Source: Paracoccaceae bacterium
GTDB taxonomy: Bacteria; Pseudomonadota; Alphaproteobacteria; Rhodobacterales; Rhodobacteraceae
DNA length: 64,000 nucleotides
Assembly: GCA_023383015.1 (NCBI GenBank)
Contig: JAHDXW010000022.1
Coordinates: 1-64,000 of the forward strand
Direction of reading: 5' to 3'
Position numbers and translations under genes: made by a program. The notes under the pieces are model-generated. The model made no database searches, was not told the DNA's origin, and saw only the letters and a list, made by a program, of their open reading frames with translations. Positions 59,686 through 64,000 of this stretch are shown here, piece by piece; the stretch's first letter is position 1, and every line of letters starts with the position of its first letter.

Positions 59686-60717
59686 TCACAGCTCGATGTC
59701 CAGGCTCACGGGGTAGTGATCGGAGGCATCCAGGAGCGCGCTGCGCAGGGCGGCGTCGGCATAGCAGGCCGGGTCGTCGAAGGGATGCCAGATGCGCCAG
59801 CGGCCGGCCAGCGGGCAGAGGTCGGGCGAGACCATGACATAGTCGAGGAGGGCCGAGAAATAGTGCTGCTCGGGGCCGACGAGGAAGCGTGCCGAGGACG
59901 GCGCCGCCGCGAGCCGCTTGCCCAGCGCCGCCCGTGCATGGGCGTCGTGCAGGTGCAGGTGGCGCGGCCGGTCGCGGCCCAGCACGATCTCCACCGCCGA
60001 CAGCGCGAACTCCTGCTCGAAATCGTCGAACCCGGGACCGTCGTTGAAGTCGCCCAGCACCACCAGCGGCTCGCCGGCCGCCAGATGCTCCTCGATGCGC
60101 AGCCGCAGCCAGCGGCACTGGCCCTGCTGGATGCGCCGGTTCTCGCGCGCCACCGCGGGGATCTGCTCGGGCGACTTGGCCGCATGGGGGGCCTTCGACT
60201 TCACATGCACGCCGATCATCCGGAACAGCCCGCCGCGCGCCGATTCGGCCAGGATTTCCAGCGGCGGGCGCGCGAAGGTGACGACCCGCGTCGGTCTGCC
60301 GTCCTCGAGCGCGACGCGGAAGGCGCCGTCGAAGCGCGGCGCGCCGGCGGCGCCGCGCTTGCCGGTGGGCGCGCCGCGCGGGTCGTGCACCGGCGTCAGC
60401 GCGGCGGGGTCGTAGAGCAGCGCCAACTCCTGCTGGCTGGCCGAGGCAAAGCCCGTCAGCGCCCGCCGGCAGCGCAGCCCGAAGCGCGCCGCAAAGCCCT
60501 CGAGCGCGACCGTGCAGGAGCGCCGGCGGCTCTCGTCGGGGGCCTCGACGATCAGCAGCGCATCGGCGTCGAGCGCCCCCAGCACCGCCGCCACCGCCGC
60601 CGCCTGGGCGGCCCGCGTCACCCCCTCGCGCCCCGAGGGGCCGTCATCGGCGATCAGCCGGTTGTCGTCGTCGAAGAGATGCGTGAACCACTCGACGTTC
60701 CAGGTGGCGATCCGCAT
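59686..60717 (-). CDS. Endonuclease/exonuclease/phosphatase-family protein
   Basis: A metal-dependent phosphoesterase fold of 343 residues. Signature motifs: ATWNVEWFT at the start, IVEAPDE (metal-binding Glu near 58), VLGDFNDGPGFDDF (near 220) and SDHYPVSLDIEL at the end. Possible substrates are nucleic acids or phospho-lipids; the sequence does not decide. No signal peptide is seen. It starts four bases after the TerB/J-domain gene stops, on the same strand, so they are co-transcribed. Confidence 0.87.
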   Translation of the reverse strand: MRIATWNVEWFTHLFDDDNRLIADDGPSGREGVTRAAQAAAVAAVLGALDADALLIVEAPDESRRRSCTVALEGFAARFGLRCRRALTGFASASQQELALLYDPAALTPVHDPRGAPTGKRGAAGAPRFDGAFRVALEDGRPTRVVTFARPPLEILAESARGGLFRMIGVHVKSKAPHAAKSPEQIPAVARENRRIQQGQCRWLRLRIEEHLAAGEPLVVLGDFNDGPGFDDFEQEFALSAVEIVLGRDRPRHLHLHDAHARAALGKRLAAAPSSARFLVGPEQHYFSALLDYVMVSPDLCPLAGRWRIWHPFDDPACYADAALRSALLDASDHYPVSLDIEL

Positions 60718-60721
60718 GGCT

Positions 60722-61417
60722 TCAGGCCGCGCGCCCGGCGCGGATCGTCTCCCAGGCCAGGTTCAGCGTCTGCAGCCGGCGTTCGGCCAGCCGCACCGCC
60801 TCCGGCGGGACCCCGCGGGCCACCATCCGGTCGGGGTGGGTCTGGCGCACCGCCTCGCGGTAGGCGGCGCGGGCGTCCGCGAGCGGGGCGCCGCGGGGGA
60901 TGCCCAGCACCTCCCAGGGGTCGGCCTCGGGGGCGGGCCCGTGGCGGGCGCGCAGGCCGGCAAGGCAGCGCCCGTCCAGCCCGAACAGTTCGGCCACCCG
61001 GGCAAGGAAGGCGTCCTCACCTTCATGATAGCTGCCGTCGGCGGTGGCGATGTCAAAGAGCCCCTCCATGATGTCGATCAGCACCGCGCGGTCCTCGGCC
61101 CGGTCGGGCCGGAACATCGCCGCAATCCGTCGGGCGTAGTCCTCGAAGCCGGCGACGTCCTGGCGGGCGAGGTTGAAGACGCGGGCGGCGCTGGCCTCCT
61201 CCTCCGGCGGCACGGTGAAGACGGCGCGGAAGGCGGCCACCTCGTCGCGGGTCACGCGGCCGTCGGCCTTTGCCATCTTGGCGCCGAGCGCGATCACCGC
61301 GATGGTGAAGGCGACGCTGCGCTCGGGCCGGCTGCGAAGTCCGTCGAACACGCTGCCGAGCCCCTCGCCGGCGGCAAGGGCCGAGAGGGCGGCGGCGATC
61401 CGGCTCCACAGGCTCAT
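60722..61417 (-). CDS. TerB-domain and J-domain co-chaperone, DjlA-like
   Basis: 231 residues. The N-terminal two thirds is a TerB/DjlA-type helical domain with acidic metal-binding repeats (AKADGRVTRDEVAAF and ATADGSYHEGEDAFL). The C-terminus is a J domain, DPWEVLGIPRGAP ... REAVRQTHPDRMVARG, with the HPD triplet needed to stimulate DnaK. Unlike E. coli DjlA there is no clear N-terminal membrane helix. The ATG at 61417 is the last one before the conserved region. Confidence 0.9.
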   Translation of the reverse strand: MSLWSRIAAALSALAAGEGLGSVFDGLRSRPERSVAFTIAVIALGAKMAKADGRVTRDEVAAFRAVFTVPPEEEASAARVFNLARQDVAGFEDYARRIAAMFRPDRAEDRAVLIDIMEGLFDIATADGSYHEGEDAFLARVAELFGLDGRCLAGLRARHGPAPEADPWEVLGIPRGAPLADARAAYREAVRQTHPDRMVARGVPPEAVRLAERRLQTLNLAWETIRAGRAA

Positions 61418-61449
61418 GCCTGCCAGCATAGCCGCCCGCCCGCGGCCTG

Positions 61450-61944
61450 TCAGAGCATTTTCTGCATCAGCACCAGATCGAGCCAGCGGCCGGCCTTGAA
61501 ACCGACCTCGGGCAGGCGCGCCACCTCGGCATAGCCGATGGCGGCGTGGAAGGCGCGCCCGGCGGGGTTTGCGGCGCTGACCCCGGCGATCAGCGAATGG
61601 GCCCCGCGCCGCCGGGCGTGGTCCTCGATCGCGGCCATCAGCGCCCTTCCGACGCCGCGCCCGCGCGCCTCGGGGGCGAGGATGATGGTGTGTTCCATCG
61701 TCCGTGCATAGCCGATCCCGCCGCGGAACTGGCCGTAGGCGGCAAAGCCCAGCACCCGCTCGCCGGCCTCTGCCAGCAGGACGGCGTGGTCGGCCTCGGA
61801 CCGCTGCTGGATCATCAGCGCGATGTCGGCCGCCGACTTCTCGGCGGAGTTGAACGTGACCAGCGTCTCGCGGATCACCGGGTTCCAGATGGCGGCGATC
61901 GCGGGGGCGTCGGTCGGGCCCGCGGCCCGGATCAGCCAAGCCAT
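61450..61944 (-). CDS. GNAT-family N-acetyltransferase, phosphinothricin-acetyltransferase-like
   Basis: A 164-residue GNAT enzyme: IRAAGPTDAPAIAAIWNPVIRET at the start, TIILAPEARGRGVGRALMAAIEDHARRRG with the acetyl-CoA pyrophosphate loop near residues 88-100, and AANPAGRAFHAAIGYAEVARL. It resembles the PAT/Bar type that acetylates amino groups of methionine sulfoximine, phosphinothricin or amino acids. Its start lies within the end of the VOC-family gene (13-base overlap). Confidence 0.87.
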   Translation of the reverse strand: MAWLIRAAGPTDAPAIAAIWNPVIRETLVTFNSAEKSAADIALMIQQRSEADHAVLLAEAGERVLGFAAYGQFRGGIGYARTMEHTIILAPEARGRGVGRALMAAIEDHARRRGAHSLIAGVSAANPAGRAFHAAIGYAEVARLPEVGFKAGRWLDLVLMQKML

Positions 61945-62555
61945 CGCCGGCCTGCAGGGGTGTCGATCAGGGCGGACAGCGCCGGCGGGCCGGAGAGGAA
62001 GGTCAGGCGCGGCTCGTCCAGGAGCGGCGCAAGCCGGGCCGCGAGCGTGCCGGCCTGCGGATGGCGGACCTCGAGGCGGACCAGCCGCAGCCCCGCATCG
62101 CCCAAGCGCTGCACCGGATGGGCGGTCCCCTCCCAGGCGATCAGCGCCGGAAAGAGCCCGTCGAAGGGCAGCGCGCCGGCGGCCGGCACGGCCATGCTCC
62201 AGGACAGGTCGCCGCGCGTGAGCGCAAGCGGCAGGCCGGCCTCGGGCAGGGCCGCGAGCACCGGGGCGAGCGCGGCGCAGCGCAGGACCCAGGCCCCCAG
62301 CCGCGGCGGGCCGCTGCGCGTGTCCAGGCCGAACCAGCGCGGCCGTCCCGGCGGCGGCGCCGCGGGGTCGACCGCGATCGCCTCGAGAAAGACATCGCCA
62401 AGCCCGACCAGCCGGTTCCAGGTGCCCATCGCCGGATGCCGCCCGCCGGGCCCCGGCGCGACCCCGGTCGCCGCGGCGATGTGGCCGGCGCCCTCGTCCA
62501 GCGTCGCCGCCGTGACCGCGAGATGGTCGAGGGCCAGCAGGGGGGGCGCCGTCAC
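61932..62555 (-). CDS. VOC-superfamily protein, Glyoxalase_3-like
   Basis: 207 residues with the start LLALDHLAVTAATLDEGAGHIAAATGV, typical of the Glyoxalase_3-like group of vicinal-oxygen-chelate proteins; GTWNRLVGLGDVFLEAIAVDP supplies the second strand with a Glu. Its ATG overlaps the SH3-protein stop by four bases and its end overlaps the GNAT gene. The reaction is unknown; annotated relatives are mostly uncharacterised. Confidence 0.85.
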   Translation of the reverse strand: MTAPPLLALDHLAVTAATLDEGAGHIAAATGVAPGPGGRHPAMGTWNRLVGLGDVFLEAIAVDPAAPPPGRPRWFGLDTRSGPPRLGAWVLRCAALAPVLAALPEAGLPLALTRGDLSWSMAVPAAGALPFDGLFPALIAWEGTAHPVQRLGDAGLRLVRLEVRHPQAGTLAARLAPLLDEPRLTFLSGPPALSALIDTPAGRRWLG

Positions 62556-63316
62556 GCGGCGCCGAAGCAGCGGGTGGAGCCGTGGCTGCCGGGCCCCGAC
62601 CAGCGCACCCCGCCGCGGTCGCCCTCCAGCGCCATGCCGCCATGCGCCGGGGTGGCATAGTTGATCTCCTCGGGCCCCGGCATCCGCCGCAGCGTGAAGC
62701 TGCGCCCGTCACGCAGCCGCACGACCGCCTCGTTGCCCTGGAGGCGCAGCGTCACCGTCAGCCGCTCGCCGTTCTCGCAGGCAAAGCGCAGCACGCTGTC
62801 GCCCGGGCCCGGCCGCGGCGGGTCGATCACCGGCCGGTCGCCGTTGCCGCCGGGATCGGGCGGCGAGACGATCGGCCGGTCGCCCCCGGGATGGGGCGGC
62901 ACGATGATGCCCGGCGGCCGGGGCGCCGGCGGCCGGACGTTGAGGTAGCGCGCCGACGACCAGCCGGTCATCCCGCCGGGGGTGCGCAGCTCGTACCAGA
63001 TCTGGCTGCGGGCGCGGCAGTCGCGCTCGACGATGTCGGCAAAGCCCGGCACGCCCGCGCGGTACTGGTCGCAGGCCACCCGGCAGAGCTGCGACAGGAA
63101 GCCCACGCGCCCGGTGGCGACGAGGTGGTCGGCGTTCGGCCCCACCGTTCCCAGGACGCGGTAGCCGGTGCCGGGGCCGGCCCGGACGTTCAGCGAATCC
63201 CACCCCGGCACGCCCGTTACCGCCAGCCGGTGGCCGGGGGGCGGCGCGCAGACGATGGGGTCGGCTGCCGCCGGGACGGCGGCGAGCATGAGAAGGGCAA
63301 GGACGCGGGCGAGCAT
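62552..63316 (-). CDS. Secreted SH3-domain protein
   Basis: 254 residues. A Sec signal peptide (about 1-19, ending PAAA) is followed by a bacterial SH3 domain (VTGVPGWDSLNVRAGPGTGYRVLGTVGPNA), a Cys-containing stretch with a further SH3-like end (GMTGWSSARYLNV), a Pro/Gly-rich linker near 124-168 and a C-terminal MliC-like domain (FACENGERLTVTLRLQGNEAVVRLRDG) typical of lysozyme-inhibitor-like proteins. The ATG at 63316 has TGGAGG upstream. A role at the cell wall is likely. Confidence 0.85.
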   Translation of the reverse strand: MLARVLALLMLAAVPAAADPIVCAPPPGHRLAVTGVPGWDSLNVRAGPGTGYRVLGTVGPNADHLVATGRVGFLSQLCRVACDQYRAGVPGFADIVERDCRARSQIWYELRTPGGMTGWSSARYLNVRPPAPRPPGIIVPPHPGGDRPIVSPPDPGGNGDRPVIDPPRPGPGDSVLRFACENGERLTVTLRLQGNEAVVRLRDGRSFTLRRMPGPEEINYATPAHGGMALEGDRGGVRWSGPGSHGSTRCFGAA

Positions 63317-63369
63317 GGGCAACCTCCAACGGCACATCGGCCCCATCCCATCCTTCCGGCGGCCGTCCG

Positions 63370-64000
63370 TCAACGCCCCGCTTCGGCGGCGGCCGGTTCC
63401 GGCCGGCGGGCGGCGCGGATCAGCGTCAGGATCTCGCGCGCCGCCTCGGGGATGTTCGTGCCGGGGCCGAAGATCGCCCGCACCCCGCGCGCCTTGAGGA
63501 AGTCGTAGTCCTGCGGCGGGATGACGCCGCCGCAGATGACGAGGATGTCGCCGGCCCCGGCCGCGGCCAGCGCCTCGACCAGCTTCGGCGCCAGGGTCTT
63601 GTGCCCCGCCGCCTGGCTCGAGATGCCGACGACGTGGACATCGTTGTCGATGGCGTCCTGCGCCGCCTCCTCCGGGGTCTGGAAGAGGGGGCCCACGTCG
63701 ACGTCGAAGCCGATGTCGGCGAAGGCCGTGGCGATCACCTTGGCGCCGCGGTCGTGGCCGTCCTGGCCCATCTTGACCACCAGCATCCGCGGCCGGCGGC
63801 CCTCGGCGGCGGCGAAGGCCTCGACCTCGGCCTGGATGGCGGCGAAGGCGTCGTCGCCCTCGTAGGCCGCGCCATAGACGCCCGCGAGCGTCTTCACCTC
63901 GGCGCGATGGCGGCCGAAGACCTTTTCCATGGCCATGCTGATCTCTCCCACCGTGGCCCGTGCACGCGCCGCCGCGACCGCGGCCTCGAGCAGGTTGCCG
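63370..64000 (-). CDS. Methylmalonyl-CoA mutase, C-terminal part (5' end beyond window)
   Basis: The frame is open at the right edge, so only the last ~209 residues are visible. It first shows [20 protein letters not shown] and [18 protein letters not shown], the end of the catalytic barrel, and then the B12-binding domain with DGHDRGAK (the His that binds cobalt), [10 protein letters not shown] and [11 protein letters not shown]. The enzyme converts methylmalonyl-CoA to succinyl-CoA in propionyl-CoA breakdown or the ethylmalonyl-CoA pathway. An internal ATG at 63951 is not the start. Confidence 0.94.
   Translation of the reverse strand, partial: GNLLEAAVAAARARATVGEISMAMEKVFGRHRAEVKTLAGVYGAAYEGDDAFAAIQAEVEAFAAAEGRRPRMLVVKMGQDGHDRGAKVIATAFADIGFDVDVGPLFQTPEEAAQDAIDNDVHVVGISSQAAGHKTLAPKLVEALAAAGAGDILVICGGVIPPQDYDFLKARGVRAIFGPGTNIPEAAREILTLIRAARRPEPAAAEAGR

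Overview
This is a very GC-rich window (clearly above 70% by eye, with almost only G/C in third codon positions). It most likely comes from an alphaproteobacterium of the Rhodobacterales (Rhodobacteraceae/Paracoccaceae). Pointers are the divergent ubiA / rsmE arrangement followed by a plant-type glutamate-cysteine ligase, a coq9-rpsU pair, an L25/CTC ribosomal protein, a heterodimeric succinyl-CoA type CoA transferase and a methylmalonyl-CoA mutase with a fused cobalamin domain. The genus cannot be fixed from the sequence. I saw no rRNA, tRNA, insertion sequence, CRISPR array or prophage.

Layout. Positions 1-11.2 kb are mainly housekeeping: an OmpA-domain protein cut by the left edge, ubiA, rsmE with two unrecognised passenger genes, gshA, scoBA and topA. 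A secreted RCC1-repeat protein follows (11.5-12.7 kb). Positions 12.8-32.5 kb are catabolic. First come a 2-hydroxyacid dehydrogenase, an N-carbamoyl/allantoate-type amidase and a GntR regulator, divergent from a long operon: creatinase-like M24 protein, oligopeptide-type ABC transporter, M20 protein, second creatinase-like protein. Next are a RidA-like protein divergent from a Liv-type ABC transporter, an alpha/beta hydrolase, an aminotransferase and another GntR regulator. Together they look like uptake systems for amino-acid-like or peptide-like compounds with enzymes that cleave C-N bonds and remove the amino group. Two promoter-like sequences with palindromes in the -35/-10 spacer control the two transport operons.

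Positions 32.6-35.1 kb are housekeeping again (cytochrome b561, L25, COQ9, S21 and its terminator). Positions 35.1-59.2 kb form a large glycan and secondary-metabolite locus. It holds five or six glycosyltransferases and an O-antigen ligase/polymerase-like membrane protein. At its core is a tightly coupled co-directional operon (38.9-55.3 kb): a 2152-residue type I polyketide synthase, a glycosyltransferase, a 1529-residue NRPS with an N-terminal formyltransferase domain and a luciferase-like monooxygenase inserted in its adenylation domain, an SGNH-hydrolase-like protein, an SGNH/glycosidase-like fusion and another glycosyltransferase. The adenylation pocket reads like a glycine code. This operon is the most interesting feature: it suggests an assembly-line-made acyl or aminoacyl group that is attached to, or built with, a surface glycan.

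Positions 59.3-64 kb are a run of minus-strand genes (small secreted protein, EEP nuclease-like protein, TerB/J-domain protein, GNAT, VOC, SH3 protein), ending in the C-terminal part of methylmalonyl-CoA mutase at the right edge. All function calls rest on reading motifs in the translated sequence; no database search was run.
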